Source: Citromicrobium bathyomarinum | GTDB lineage: Bacteria; Pseudomonadota; Alphaproteobacteria; Sphingomonadales; Sphingomonadaceae | Reading direction: 5' to 3' | Length of the DNA stretch: 64,000 nt | NCBI RefSeq assembly: GCF_021021475.1 | Contig: NZ_JAINWL010000002.1 | Location: 558,001-622,000, forward strand | Part shown: positions 45,386 through 54,727 of the stretch, piece after piece | Position numbering within the stretch: the first letter of the stretch is position 1 | Layout of the letters: every line of letters begins with the position of its first letter | Translations under genes and position numbers: made by a program | Notes under the pieces: model-generated | The model's database searches: none | Told to the model about the DNA's origin: nothing | What the model saw: the letters and a program-made list of their open reading frames with translations, nothing else

Positions 45386-47100
45386 TGATCCTTCCCGCAC
45401 TCGACGACGAACGCGGCTGGCGCACCCTGCTGTTCGCCGCGACCGGCGTGACCGCGCTGATCTATCTCTACCTTGCCTTCTTCGTGCCCGGCACGCTGAC
45501 TTACGCGCCGCTCACGATTCAGGACGATGCCCGCCAGTTCCTCACCTGGATGGCGCGGCTGAATGATCCGGACGCGATGCGCGGCGACCTGCTGGCGGAT
45601 TACTGGCAGTCGGTCGGGCCGTGGGCCTACCGGATGCTGTTCACGGTGGCGAACATGCTCGGCCTCGAACATCTGGTATTCGCAAGACTGCTGCCGGTGC
45701 CGCTGCTGTTCCTTTCCGTCTGGATGGCCTGGCGGATCGCGCTGGCGCTGACCCAGCGCCCGCTCGCCGCCTTTGCCGCTGCCGCGCTGCTGGCCGGGTT
45801 CGTACTGCACGAGGATTCGATCTACTCGGCCACACCGCGCGCCTTTTCCGCTCCGCTGCTGCTGGTGTTCCTCGACGGGCTTCTGCGCAATCGCGGGTGG
45901 CAGATGATCCCGACGCTGTTCGTGCTCGGCCTGCTGTACCCGACCACCGCGCTGGTCGCCCTGACGATGATGGGCCTGTCGCGGGTCGGCTGGCGGCCGT
46001 TCCGGATCGATTTCAGCCTCAGGACATGGGTGCTGTGCGGGCTCGGCGCGATAGCGGTCGGCGCGGCAGTGATCCCGCTGGCGGGCGCGACCGAGGGCTG
46101 GAGGCCGACCCTCACGATCAGCGACGCGCTGGGGATGGAGAACATGAACACCGGCCTCGCACGCAGCGCGGTGGTCGGCCTGTCGGGCAAGGTCGATCTG
46201 GTGTGCCAGGCGCGCACCGGCCTGCTGCCCGAAATCGTCCCCTGCTGGTCGACCCGGTGGGCCTGGCTGCCCAACATGTTGCTGCTGGTGCCGATGCTGT
46301 GGCTCGCCTTCGCGGCAGTGCGGCGCGGTTCCTTCCGCGTCGACGGGGAGCCGGGCAATTTCATCTATGCCTGGGTGCTGATCGCCGGGATCGCGTGGTG
46401 GGCGGTGGCGGTTGCCTTGGCGTTCTCGCTTCATCTGCCCAGCCGATATACCCAGCGCACGCTCTCGGTGCTCGAGTTCATCGCGATCGGGCAGGTGGCC
46501 GGCATGTGGCTCGATGCGCGGCTGCGGGCAGGGGCGATCGACGCGCGCGTCTATGCGGGCGGCGGCCTGCTGGCTGCCTTCCTCGTCGCATCCTTCCTCT
46601 CGCCCACCCCGGGGCTGACCCGCCCTGCCGATCCCGGCGCGATCGCGCGGATCGATAGCCTGCCCGATTCAGCGGTGATCGGCGGGGTGAGCGAGGAGCT
46701 GGACTTCATCCCCGCGCTGACCGGCCATCGTACGCTCGCCAGCGCAGAGCATTCGATTCCCTATCACATGGGCTATTTCGGCCCGCTTCGGGACCGGCTG
46801 GAGGATGCGCTGGCGGCGGTTTCTTCATCCGATCAGGCGGCGCTGGACGAGTATGTCGAGAAATACGGCGTCACCGTGATCGCGGTCGATCGTGCTTTCC
46901 TGATGCAGGGCACCTTGCCCGAGCGGTGGGATCTGGTCGTGCCCGCGGCGTTCCGCGCGGCACAGGCGCGGCTTGCGCGCGGACCATCTGCCCTGCGTCG
47001 CGCTGCGCCCGGCTGCATCATCCACGACGGCGAACTGATGCTGCTCGACGCCGCCTGCCTCGGCCGCAGCCCGCAAGGCGGGAGCGGAGAGGCAGGCTGA
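45382..47100 (+). CDS. Polytopic membrane protein, probable GT-C-type glycosyltransferase
   Basis: A 572-residue protein with roughly ten membrane helices in the first 400 residues and a soluble C-terminal part. The first loop, about residues 35-60, contains QDDARQFLTWMARLNDPD, with acidic residues placed as in GT-C enzymes, which use polyprenyl-phosphate sugars on the periplasmic side; later YSATPRAFSAPLLL and LPSRYTQRTLSVLEFIAIGQ are typical loops. The C-terminal domain (EELDFIPALTGHRTLASAEH) is like those of membrane proteins tied to sugar transfer. Assignment is by topology and context, not a clear family match. Start ATG 45382 overlaps the upstream stop; ATG 45385 is equally possible. 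Confidence 0.75.
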   Translation: MMILPALDDERGWRTLLFAATGVTALIYLYLAFFVPGTLTYAPLTIQDDARQFLTWMARLNDPDAMRGDLLADYWQSVGPWAYRMLFTVANMLGLEHLVFARLLPVPLLFLSVWMAWRIALALTQRPLAAFAAAALLAGFVLHEDSIYSATPRAFSAPLLLVFLDGLLRNRGWQMIPTLFVLGLLYPTTALVALTMMGLSRVGWRPFRIDFSLRTWVLCGLGAIAVGAAVIPLAGATEGWRPTLTISDALGMENMNTGLARSAVVGLSGKVDLVCQARTGLLPEIVPCWSTRWAWLPNMLLLVPMLWLAFAAVRRGSFRVDGEPGNFIYAWVLIAGIAWWAVAVALAFSLHLPSRYTQRTLSVLEFIAIGQVAGMWLDARLRAGAIDARVYAGGGLLAAFLVASFLSPTPGLTRPADPGAIARIDSLPDSAVIGGVSEELDFIPALTGHRTLASAEHSIPYHMGYFGPLRDRLEDALAAVSSSDQAALDEYVEKYGVTVIAVDRAFLMQGTLPERWDLVVPAAFRAAQARLARGPSALRRAAPGCIIHDGELMLLDAACLGRSPQGGSGEAG

Positions 47101-47113
47101 GCGTCGCATATCG

Positions 47114-50100
47114 CTAGTCGATTGCGACGATATTATCGTCCGAATTGCGGTCGATATACTTGTTGTACGGATCGATCCCCGCGAAGCTCGGCCGTGTGTC
47201 GGTGACGATCCGGATCGTCTGCGAGCCGGAGTGGACGGGGTAGCGGCGCAGCGCCAGCACGTCCTTGCGCTCGAACGCGCCCAGACCGGGCTTCTGCGCA
47301 AACACGCCCACTTCGATCTCGTCGCTCAGCAGCGCCTTGCGCTCCTTGCCCTGACCATCGGCGTAGAACTTTTCCGCATCCACGGTGATCTCGGTCTCGA
47401 ACTTGCCGTCCGCGCGCTTCGTCACCTTGGCCTCGTCCGCCTTCAGATCGTACAGCGTGATCCGCTGAAGCAGGTCGGTCACCAGATCGCGTTCCTGCTT
47501 GTTGCGCGCCAGCGACAGGTAACCGCCGACCAGATCGTTCGCGTTGGCGTAGGGCGGCCCCTTGAACTTGTAGCGATCGAGCAGGCCGGACAGCATCGTA
47601 TTGACCCGATCCTCACCCAGCCGGTCCTGCAGCAGGTAGGTGACCACCGCACCCTTGCGGTAGTGGATGTAGCCCTGGTCTTCGACCCGTTCGAGCGGCA
47701 GTTCCTCGATCGCCTCGCTGCCGCGCGCTGCGAGGTAGTTGTCCAGCTCGTATTTCAGGAAGCGGCGGATGTTATCTTCGCCGTACAGGTGCTTCATCAC
47801 CATCAGCGCGGAATACTGGGCCATCGTTTCGACCAGCATGGTGCCGCCCTGCTGATCCGAACTGATCAGCTGGTGCGCCCAGTATTGGTGGCCGAGCTCG
47901 TGCGCGGTGACATAGGTGACGTAGTCGATGCTCTCCGCATCGCCATTATCGGCGATGAAGCCCATGTCTTCGGAATAGGGGATCGTCCCGGCAAAGGCCT
48001 GCGCGAAGGATGCGTAGCCCGGGAATTCGATGATCCGCGCATAGTCGAACTGGTAGGGGCCGAAATTGGCCTCGTAATAGTCGAGGCTGACCTCCATCGC
48101 GTCCAGCATCCGCTCCACGTTGAAGTCGTGTTTGGGGTGGTGGTAGATTTCCAGCGTGGTGCCGTTGTGCACCCGCCGGGTGACTTCGTAGTCTGCCGAC
48201 TGGATCGAGAAGAACGCGAGGATCGGCTGCTTCGACACGAACCGCGCCACGCGCCGGTCGCCGCGGACCTCGTCGGACACGCGGTCGCCGGGGGCGACCG
48301 GGGTCTGGCCGGCGACGGTCGAGACCGTGATGTCCGAGGTGACCCACGGCGAATTGCCCACGTAATTGCGGTTGCGCGCGCTTTCGTCTTCCAGCTTGGC
48401 CTGCCGCAGTTCGGCGGGCAGATCGTATTTGCGCCGGGTTGCCCGGTCGCTCAGCAGGCCGGACCGGCTCATGCCGATCTGCGGCACGAACTCGCTGTTG
48501 CTCAGGAAGGTGCCGTTGCGCACCAGCCGGGTGTCGTCACCGCTGGCACGCATGCCCTGCTGCCAGCGCCGCGTGGCGAAGGTGAACGTACCTGTCGCAC
48601 CCGGGGCCAGCGGCTGATCGAAGCGGTAGATGCGGTACTTGTTCTCTTCGTCATCCATGTCGAGAGTCGCGCCCTCGACTTTGATCGAGCGGATTTCCGC
48701 GTCGGAATCGGCGATCCGCAGATGCAACTGCTCCAGCGGCCTGCCCGTGTTGTTGACGAAAGCGATCGTCCCGCGCGCCTCCATGCGGGTTTCCTCGGGA
48801 TAGAGGTCGACGGCGAGCTTCATGTCGGTCGCGGTCGGCTGGGGCAGGTTTTCGTATTTGAGATATTTCTTCTCGTACGCCGCCAGCTGGGCCTCGACGT
48901 CGTCCTGCGTGCGGTACTCGTCGACCACGTTCATCTGGTAGAAGATCCACCCGCCCGACAGCGCGGCCACGGCCAGCGCACAGACAAGGATGGCACCCGA
49001 CGGCGAGGCGAGCCTGCGCGGCAATTGCCGCAGGCGGGGCAGCAGCGCGCCATCGGCTCCGCGCCGCCACAGCAAGTGGGCGAGCACCGCCAGCACCAGC
49101 GCGATCGCGCCCCAGTACAGCCGCAGCCACCAGCCGGTCGACCAGCCGACATTCGCGCCGTTGATATCGGACACGCGCATCGTGCCGGTGCTGCCATAGA
49201 GATACAGCGGATGCTCGAAGCCCAGGCTGGAGAGCACGATGGTGCCGATCAGGTAGAGCACCATGATGCCCCAGCCGACGAACTTGTTCGGGCTCAGCGC
49301 CTGGATAAAGATCGACAGGATCGCGAGCAGCACCATGTCGACCGACATCGGCAGCACGTACCAGGCGAGATATTTGCCGATCTCGAAATCGGTATAGCCG
49401 CGAAAGGCCTGGATCAGCATCGCCGCGACCACGGAGATCAGCAGGGTCGCGATCAGCACGAAGGCGACCGCAATCGTCTTGGGCACCATGTACGACCACC
49501 CGGGAACCGAGGTGGAATCGATGATCTCGTTGAACTTGCGCTCCCGGTCGCGCCAGACCAGCTCCCCGCCGTAGTAGATCGCGATGATGATCGGGATCAG
49601 CGCGAAGGTGCCCATCAGCGGCTCGATCAGCGCGAAGGTGAGGGGGCGTGCGGGCGTGCCGTAAATCTCGTTGCCGAAGAACAGCCCGGCGAAGGCGTTG
49701 AACAGGCCGATCAGCAGCAGCACGAAGAAGGCGGGGCTGCGCAGCACCTGCCCCATCTCGAACCGGGTGCGCGCGACCAGCCGGGCCCAGCCGGCACGCT
49801 CGGGCGTCGGCTGGGGCAGGGTGTCGACCAGCCGCGGCTCCTTCGCCGCCAGTTTCGCCTGCTTCCTGTCGGCCTTGCGCGCCTTGCGTGCCGAGATCGA
49901 CTTGCTCGCGAAGCTGAACCGCCAGTAGGCGAGTGCCAGCATGAGGGCGGAAAAGCCCAGCCAGATCGCCCGGTTGGCCAGCAGAACACCGTCGATCGGC
50001 GGGATCAGCGTGTTCGATTCCGCGGCAGTCCAGTAACGGGTCGCATTGCCGAAAGCGGCCAGTCCGAAAGGCTCGATATAGCTCGCCAGGTCGCGGTATT

Positions 50101-50698
50101 CGGGCTGGCTCGACATCACCGAGTTGAGGACGATGTAGAGCACCAGAAACAGCACCACGGCGACGTAGGTGTACATCATCGAGCGGGTGATGGTCGCCAC
50201 TGCAAAGAACAGCGCGCTGACCATGAAGATGCTCGGCAGGGCGAACACGAAATAGGCGAACGCGTAGTAGGAGAAGCGGTTGGGCCCGATCGTTTCGGGG
50301 TCGAGCCACGGCATCAGCGAGCCGATCCAGATCCCCAGCGGCACCACCAGGAAGGCGCATGCGGCGGCGACGAAAGCGCCGGTAAAGCGCCCGAACAGGT
50401 AGCTGAACTTGCTGACCTGAGTGGACCTGATGAGCGGACCGAACCCGCTTTCCTCGTCGCGCACGATCACGTTGGCGACGAAGGCGGTGGTCACGAACAT
50501 GAAGAACAGCGTCAGGATCATGTGGGTCGTGACGATCGCCACGGGGCTGTTGGCGTTGACATTGCCACCCCCGCCGATGGTGATGTCGTCACTCGCCATC
50601 GCGCCATAGGTCAGCAGGAAGAAGATGACCGTCGCGACCCAGAACACCGGGTTGCGCAGCTGGTAGCGCAGTTCGAACAGCGCGATTTTTGCAAACAT
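47114..50698 (-). CDS. ABC-2 permease fused to M1 metallopeptidase
   Basis: A 1194-residue fusion. Residues about 1-560 form two ABC-2-type membrane blocks, each of about six helices (start MFAKIALFELRYQLRNPVFW; second block begins ARTRFEMGQVLRSPAFFVLL). After a membrane helix near 590, the extracytoplasmic C-terminal half is an M1 peptidase: zinc motif HELGH at residues 933-937, then Glu957 (HEXXH-X19-E), and the conserved Tyr region GYIHYRKGAVV. The zinc ligands are intact, so it should be active. With the adjacent ATPase it forms an exporter that may cut peptides at the membrane; similar fusions occur in several bacteria but their substrate is not known. The gene lies 14 bases after the ATPase gene in the same operon. 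Confidence 0.92.
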   Translation of the reverse strand: MFAKIALFELRYQLRNPVFWVATVIFFLLTYGAMASDDITIGGGGNVNANSPVAIVTTHMILTLFFMFVTTAFVANVIVRDEESGFGPLIRSTQVSKFSYLFGRFTGAFVAAACAFLVVPLGIWIGSLMPWLDPETIGPNRFSYYAFAYFVFALPSIFMVSALFFAVATITRSMMYTYVAVVLFLVLYIVLNSVMSSQPEYRDLASYIEPFGLAAFGNATRYWTAAESNTLIPPIDGVLLANRAIWLGFSALMLALAYWRFSFASKSISARKARKADRKQAKLAAKEPRLVDTLPQPTPERAGWARLVARTRFEMGQVLRSPAFFVLLLIGLFNAFAGLFFGNEIYGTPARPLTFALIEPLMGTFALIPIIIAIYYGGELVWRDRERKFNEIIDSTSVPGWSYMVPKTIAVAFVLIATLLISVVAAMLIQAFRGYTDFEIGKYLAWYVLPMSVDMVLLAILSIFIQALSPNKFVGWGIMVLYLIGTIVLSSLGFEHPLYLYGSTGTMRVSDINGANVGWSTGWWLRLYWGAIALVLAVLAHLLWRRGADGALLPRLRQLPRRLASPSGAILVCALAVAALSGGWIFYQMNVVDEYRTQDDVEAQLAAYEKKYLKYENLPQPTATDMKLAVDLYPEETRMEARGTIAFVNNTGRPLEQLHLRIADSDAEIRSIKVEGATLDMDDEENKYRIYRFDQPLAPGATGTFTFATRRWQQGMRASGDDTRLVRNGTFLSNSEFVPQIGMSRSGLLSDRATRRKYDLPAELRQAKLEDESARNRNYVGNSPWVTSDITVSTVAGQTPVAPGDRVSDEVRGDRRVARFVSKQPILAFFSIQSADYEVTRRVHNGTTLEIYHHPKHDFNVERMLDAMEVSLDYYEANFGPYQFDYARIIEFPGYASFAQAFAGTIPYSEDMGFIADNGDAESIDYVTYVTAHELGHQYWAHQLISSDQQGGTMLVETMAQYSALMVMKHLYGEDNIRRFLKYELDNYLAARGSEAIEELPLERVEDQGYIHYRKGAVVTYLLQDRLGEDRVNTMLSGLLDRYKFKGPPYANANDLVGGYLSLARNKQERDLVTDLLQRITLYDLKADEAKVTKRADGKFETEITVDAEKFYADGQGKERKALLSDEIEVGVFAQKPGLGAFERKDVLALRRYPVHSGSQTIRIVTDTRPSFAGIDPYNKYIDRNSDDNIVAID

Positions 50699-50712
50699 GG
50701 TGCTGCTCCCGC

Positions 50713-51606
50713 TCAGGCGGCGATGTCGGCAGGCGCGCGGCGCGAGCTGGCGAGGGCGGAGAAATAGACATCCTCAAGCCCGCCTTCGACCGCCTGGAAA
50801 CCAGGCCCCGGCGCCCCGTCGGACAGGACGTGGATGATCGTCTGGCCCGCGAACAGGCGGGTGGAGATCACCTCGTATTTCTCGCGCATCTCGTCGAGTT
50901 CGGAACGCTCGATCGTCTTGGCCCACACGGTGCCGCGTGCCTTGTCGATCAGTTCCTTCGGTGCGCCCTGCAGGCTGATCTTGCCGTCGATCAGCACCGC
51001 CATGCGCGGGCACAGGTCGGCGACATCCTCCACGATGTGCGTGGAGAGGATCACCACCACGTTCTCGCCAATTTCAGCCAGCAGGTTGAGGAAGCGGTTA
51101 CGCTCTTCCGGGTCCAGCCCGGCGGTCGGTTCGTCGACGATGATGAGGTTGGGGTTGCCGATCAGCGCCTGCGCAATACCGAAGCGCTGGCGCATCCCGC
51201 CGGAAAAGCCCGCAATCGCCTTCTTGCGCACGCCCCACAGGTTCACCTGGTTGAGCAGCGTCTCGACCGTCGCCTTGCGATCCGAAGCGGAAGAAATGCC
51301 CTTCAGCACCGCCATGTGATCGAGCATGTCGTAAGCGGAAACGCGCGGGTACACGCCGAAATCCTGCGGTAGGTAGCCGAGCTGCTTGCGCAGTTCCTCG
51401 GGATTTTCGAGGATGTCGATCTCGCCGAAGCGGATGCTGCCCGAACTGGGCGTCTGCAGCGTCGCAACCGTGCGCATCAGGGTCGACTTGCCCGCGCCGT
51501 TGGGGCCCAGCAGGCCGAACATCCCCTTCGGGATCGACAGCGTCACATCGTCGAGCGCGCGCACTCCATTGGGATAGGTGTGCGTGACGTTTTGCAGTTC
51601 GAGCAT
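50713..51606 (-). CDS. ABC transporter ATP-binding protein
   Basis: ATPase partner of the permease-peptidase fusion. 297 residues from ATG 51606, the first residues being MLELQNVTHTYPNG; frames extending to 51636 use TTG and add little. Walker A is GPNGAGKSTL near residue 33, the Q-loop is LGYLPQDFGVYPR near 76, the ABC signature is FSGGMRQRFGIAQAL near 134, and Walker B is NLIIVDEPTAGLD near 154, followed by the switch LSTHIVED. All catalytic motifs are intact. A C-terminal extension of about 90 residues is seen. Confidence 0.93.
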   Translation of the reverse strand: MLELQNVTHTYPNGVRALDDVTLSIPKGMFGLLGPNGAGKSTLMRTVATLQTPSSGSIRFGEIDILENPEELRKQLGYLPQDFGVYPRVSAYDMLDHMAVLKGISSASDRKATVETLLNQVNLWGVRKKAIAGFSGGMRQRFGIAQALIGNPNLIIVDEPTAGLDPEERNRFLNLLAEIGENVVVILSTHIVEDVADLCPRMAVLIDGKISLQGAPKELIDKARGTVWAKTIERSELDEMREKYEVISTRLFAGQTIIHVLSDGAPGPGFQAVEGGLEDVYFSALASSRRAPADIAA

Positions 51607-51723
51607 TGGTAAGCTGACTCCCCTCAAGCTGACCAAGGCCTAGCATGAGATCGGGCAGCGTGCCCTGACGCCAATCGAAGCGCTGATGTCGCTGGTCGAT
51701 GAGGCGGCTTACCGCCCGCGGGA

Positions 51724-52131
51724 TCAGGCGTTGCCCGCCTTCTTGGCCGCCACCGCAGCATCGAACGCGGCGGGGTTGTAGTAATAGGGCTTGATCTCGC
51801 ACACCTTGCCGTCGCGGAAGCGGAACATCTCGCAGGTCTCCGCCGGGGCCAGTCCTTCCTGCGCGAACTGGATTTCGAGGATCACCACCGCGTAGTCGCC
51901 GCCGGTGGTGGTCTCGATCCGCTTGATCCCGCTGGCATCGACCATTGTGAAGACCAGCGTGTAGAGCTCTCTCAGCCCGCCACGACCGGTGAAGCGGCCC
52001 TTCATCGGCAGGTGATCGGCCTCGCTGGCGAAGAAGTCTTCGGTCAGCATGGACTCCGCGCGTTCCCAGTCGCCCGCTCCGGTGGCGGCGTAAAGGTCGT
52101 CGATCAGCTTGAGCTTTTCATCGTGCGTCAT
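51724..52131 (-). CDS. NTF2/SnoaL-like protein
   Basis: A 135-residue alpha+beta cone-fold protein. The start at ATG 52131 has GGGAGAG directly upstream and gives MTHDEKLKLIDDLYAATGAG, a typical SnoaL-like N-terminus. KPYYYNPAAFDAAVAAKK ends it. Such proteins are isomerases, hydratases or simple ligand binders; no catalytic residues can be assigned. It is transcribed divergently from the VOC gene across a 110-base gap, and starts the catabolic island. Confidence 0.82.
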   Translation of the reverse strand: MTHDEKLKLIDDLYAATGAGDWERAESMLTEDFFASEADHLPMKGRFTGRGGLRELYTLVFTMVDASGIKRIETTTGGDYAVVILEIQFAQEGLAPAETCEMFRFRDGKVCEIKPYYYNPAAFDAAVAAKKAGNA

Positions 52132-52241
52132 CACTCTCTCCCGGTTTCTTATCGGGGGCATTCTTTCGATCAGCCCGCGCGCGGGCACCTGCCGAAATGG
52201 TTAGCCTGTGCCGCTCAAGCGTGGCTGCTAGGCCGGTGGAT

Positions 52242-52769
52242 ATGGGAGACGTCGCAAGTCCGGTCAGGCAAATCGCGTATTTCTGCGAGGATGTCCGCGC
52301 GGCGGCGATGGATCACCATCGGCTGTTCGGCTCCGGCCCGTTCTTCGTGCTCGACCGGATTACGCTTGCCCATGCGACCTATCGCGGGGCCGACAGCGAT
52401 CTGGTCCACAGCTCCGCCTATGGCCAGTGGGGGCCGGTGATGGTGGAGTTCGTCCAGCAGGATAGCGCTGGCGTGTCTCCGTTCCGCGAGATGTTCGCGG
52501 AGGGGGAAACCGGGCTGCACCATATCGCGCTGTTCGAGGACGATCTGGAAGCTGCGGTCGCGCGCTTTGCCGACCGGGGCCACACGGAGGCGTTTCGCGG
52601 GACGATGGAGGACGGCTTCCAGTTCGTTTTCATCGACACCGTCGCCAGCCTTGGGCACATGGTCGAACTTTACCGGCCTGTGTCCGCGCTGGTCGGTTTT
52701 TACGACATGGTTGCGGACGCGGCGGCCGGGTGGGACGGCAGCGAGCCCGTTCGTGTTCTGGAAGGGTGA
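52242..52769 (+). CDS. VOC (glyoxalase-like) superfamily protein
   Basis: A 175-residue protein of the vicinal oxygen chelate fold. It begins MGDVASPVRQIAYFCEDVRA and contains the paired beta-alpha-beta motifs with likely metal ligands His9-type (LHHIALFEDDLEA near residue 90) and the glutamate of GHMVELYRP near 147. Members include glyoxalases, epimerases and ring-cleavage dioxygenases; with Rieske, SDR and MDR neighbours a role in a catabolic ring-opening or isomerisation step is inferred. GGTGGA lies just upstream. The Rieske ferredoxin gene starts 3 bases after its stop. Confidence 0.8.
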   Translation: MGDVASPVRQIAYFCEDVRAAAMDHHRLFGSGPFFVLDRITLAHATYRGADSDLVHSSAYGQWGPVMVEFVQQDSAGVSPFREMFAEGETGLHHIALFEDDLEAAVARFADRGHTEAFRGTMEDGFQFVFIDTVASLGHMVELYRPVSALVGFYDMVADAAAGWDGSEPVRVLEG

Positions 52770-52772
52770 TGA

Positions 52773-53123
52773 ATGAGTGCCACGTGGTTTGAGGCTGTTG
52801 CGATCGACGCATTTCCCGAAGAGGGGAAGCTCGCGACGAAGCTGGGTGAATGGAACGTCCTGATCGTGCGCGAGGATGGTGCGTTCACCGCTTTCAACGA
52901 TTGCTGCACCCATCAGGCCTCTGCCCTTTCGACAGGGCGTATCCGTCGCGGCACGATCATGTGTCCGCTCCACGGCGCGCGGTTCGAGGCGCGCACCGGC
53001 AAGTGCATCGGCGGGGCCTATCCTGCGCTGCGCATGTTCGAAACGCGCGAGAGCGAGGGCATGCTGGAGGTCGCCGTGCCGGATCAGCCGCCCGCGATAG
53101 GCGAGCGCCCAAAGCTAGGCTGA
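52773..53123 (+). CDS. Rieske [2Fe-2S] ferredoxin
   Basis: A 116-residue electron carrier with both cluster motifs: CTHQASALS (Cys-x-His) near residue 45 and CPLHGARFEARTG (Cys-x2-His) near 63, separated by 17 residues, as in biphenyl or toluene dioxygenase ferredoxins. No membrane anchor. It probably passes electrons to the Rieske oxygenase alpha subunits encoded about 10 kb downstream; no reductase is found in the window. Confidence 0.92.
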   Translation: MSATWFEAVAIDAFPEEGKLATKLGEWNVLIVREDGAFTAFNDCCTHQASALSTGRIRRGTIMCPLHGARFEARTGKCIGGAYPALRMFETRESEGMLEVAVPDQPPAIGERPKLG

Positions 53124-53211
53124 GGCCTGCTACCCCCCTCCAATATTGCACAGCTGGCCCGCGGCCTCGCAGCCTGTAGGGTCTGCCGGACAATAATGGA
53201 GAGGACATTTC

Positions 53212-53640
53212 ATGAGCTATACCGGCCCGGTCGAGGACCGGCTCGCTATTCGCGAGCTGATCGAAGCCTATGCGGACGCGGTGACGCGGCGCGACGCGGA
53301 TGATTGGGGGGCTTGCTGGTCGCAAGACGCCCGGTGGGAAATGCCCGATTACCCCGAATTTCCGCCGCAGGAAGGCCGCGACAACATCGTCGCCCTGTGG
53401 AAATCGGCGATGGAGCAATATCCCGGCATCATGTTCCAGGCCTGGCCCGGCGCGATCGAGATCGACGGCGACCATGCGAAGGTCCGCAGCTGGACCGCAG
53501 AAGTCTACGACCAGGGCGACAATACCGTGCGCGATCGCGGAGCCTATGACGACGAATGCGTGAAGGTGGACGGACGCTGGGTGTTCTCGCGCCGCAGCTT
53601 CCGCAATATTCACAAGCAAATCCAGCCGAAGGGGTGCTGA
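53212..53640 (+). CDS. SnoaL/NTF2-like protein
   Basis: A 142-residue protein with the N-terminal helix EDRLAIRELIEAYADAVTRR, the catalytic-type Asp/His region DDWGACWSQDARWEMPDYP and a short beta sheet ending VDGRWVFSRRSFRNIHKQ. This arrangement (SnoaL_4 type) is found in polyketide cyclases, ring dehydratases and gamma-hexachlorocyclohexane dehydrochlorinase relatives. GGAGAGG lies 8 bases upstream. The MDR reductase gene begins 5 bases after its stop, so the two are probably co-transcribed. Confidence 0.85.
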   Translation: MSYTGPVEDRLAIRELIEAYADAVTRRDADDWGACWSQDARWEMPDYPEFPPQEGRDNIVALWKSAMEQYPGIMFQAWPGAIEIDGDHAKVRSWTAEVYDQGDNTVRDRGAYDDECVKVDGRWVFSRRSFRNIHKQIQPKGC

Positions 53641-53644
53641 GGCG

Positions 53645-54655
53645 ATGAGCACCCGTCGCCACTGGCGTCTCGATGCGCGGCCCGAAGGGCACGATTACGA
53701 AGCCGCACTGTCTTTGCAGGAAGAAACCCTGCCCGAACTGGCGGAGGGGCAGGTGCGGGTTGCCGCGCAATACCTCTCCATGGATGCAGGCGTGCGCGTG
53801 TGGATGAGCGCGCGGGAGGACGGCTATTCACCGCCGATCCCGCTCGGCGCGACGATGCAGGGCCAGTTTATCGGCCGCGTCGAGGCTTCGCGCAGCGATG
53901 CCTTCGAAGAGGGCGACCTGGTTCGCGGCTTCGGCGACTGGGCGACCCACAGCACGGTCGACCCGGCGCTGTCCGGGTTGACCAAGCTGGACGCGGATAT
54001 CGACGATGTCCGCCAGCATTTCGGCGTGCTCGGTCTCAATGGCATGACCGCGCTGTGCGGGCTGACCGATGTGATCGGCGGTCTTGAGGAAGGGCAGACC
54101 GTGCTCGTCTCCGCAGCTGCCGGGGCGACCGGCGGAGCGGCCTGCCAGATCGCGCGCAACATGGGCTGCAAGGTCTACGGCATCGCCGGTTCGCCCGAGA
54201 AGTGCGAGTGGCTGACGGGCACGCTCGGGCTCGACGGTGCGATCGACTACAAGCGGCAGAATGTCGCCGAAGAGATCGCGAAGATCGATGGCGGGATCGA
54301 CGTCTATTTCGAAAATGTCGGCGGCCCGATCCTCGATGCGGCGCTACCCAACATGGCGCTGGGCGGCAGGATCGGCATTTGCGGGCTGCTTTCGGGCTAT
54401 ACCAGCGAAAGCGGCGAGGCTGGCCCGGCGCGGTTCGACCAGATCCTGATGAAGCGCCTGACCGTGAAGGGCATCTTCCTGCCCGACTATCTGGCCCAGG
54501 GCTACGACTACTACCCGCAACTGCGCACCTGGTACGACGAGGGCAAGCTGGTCGGCGATATCGACGAGACGCGCGGCATCGAAAACACGCTGCAGGCGTT
54601 CCGGCGCATGCTGACCGGCGACAAGTCGGGCAAGGTCATCGTCGCGATCGACTGA
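53645..54655 (+). CDS. MDR NADP-dependent oxidoreductase (zinc-free)
   Basis: A 336-residue medium-chain reductase of the leukotriene-B4-dehydrogenase/CurA type. The Rossmann loop is AAAGATGGAACQIARNMGCK near residue 155, with SPEKCEWLTGTLGLDGAIDY after it, and YFENVGGPILDAAL near 225. There are no zinc-ligand cysteines. Enzymes of this family reduce the C=C of enones with NADPH. A paralogue with the same layout lies at 57994-59007. The strong terminator at 54671-54710 ends the transcript. Confidence 0.9.
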   Translation: MSTRRHWRLDARPEGHDYEAALSLQEETLPELAEGQVRVAAQYLSMDAGVRVWMSAREDGYSPPIPLGATMQGQFIGRVEASRSDAFEEGDLVRGFGDWATHSTVDPALSGLTKLDADIDDVRQHFGVLGLNGMTALCGLTDVIGGLEEGQTVLVSAAAGATGGAACQIARNMGCKVYGIAGSPEKCEWLTGTLGLDGAIDYKRQNVAEEIAKIDGGIDVYFENVGGPILDAALPNMALGGRIGICGLLSGYTSESGEAGPARFDQILMKRLTVKGIFLPDYLAQGYDYYPQLRTWYDEGKLVGDIDETRGIENTLQAFRRMLTGDKSGKVIVAID

Positions 54656-54670
54656 TCCTGTGCGAACAGG

Positions 54671-54710
54671 AAAAAGGGGGCGCAGCCGATCCCGGCGCGC
54701 CCCCTTTTTT
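54671..54710. terminator. Strong intrinsic terminator after the first MDR gene
   Basis: Stem GGGGGCGC (54676-54683) / GCGCCCCC (54697-54704), extended by AAAAA on one side and TTTTTT on the other, with a 13-nt loop. The six-T tract after the plus-strand stem ends the MDR transcript; the A-tract on the left lets it also serve the convergent SDR gene. Confidence 0.88.
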
Positions 54711-54727
54711 GTGCGTCATGAGCTAGC

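Noticed and set aside
47231-50767. Antisense frame of 1178 residues opposite the ABC-M1 fusion
   Set aside because: Shadow frame with His/Gln/Asp-rich composition; no recognisable domain.
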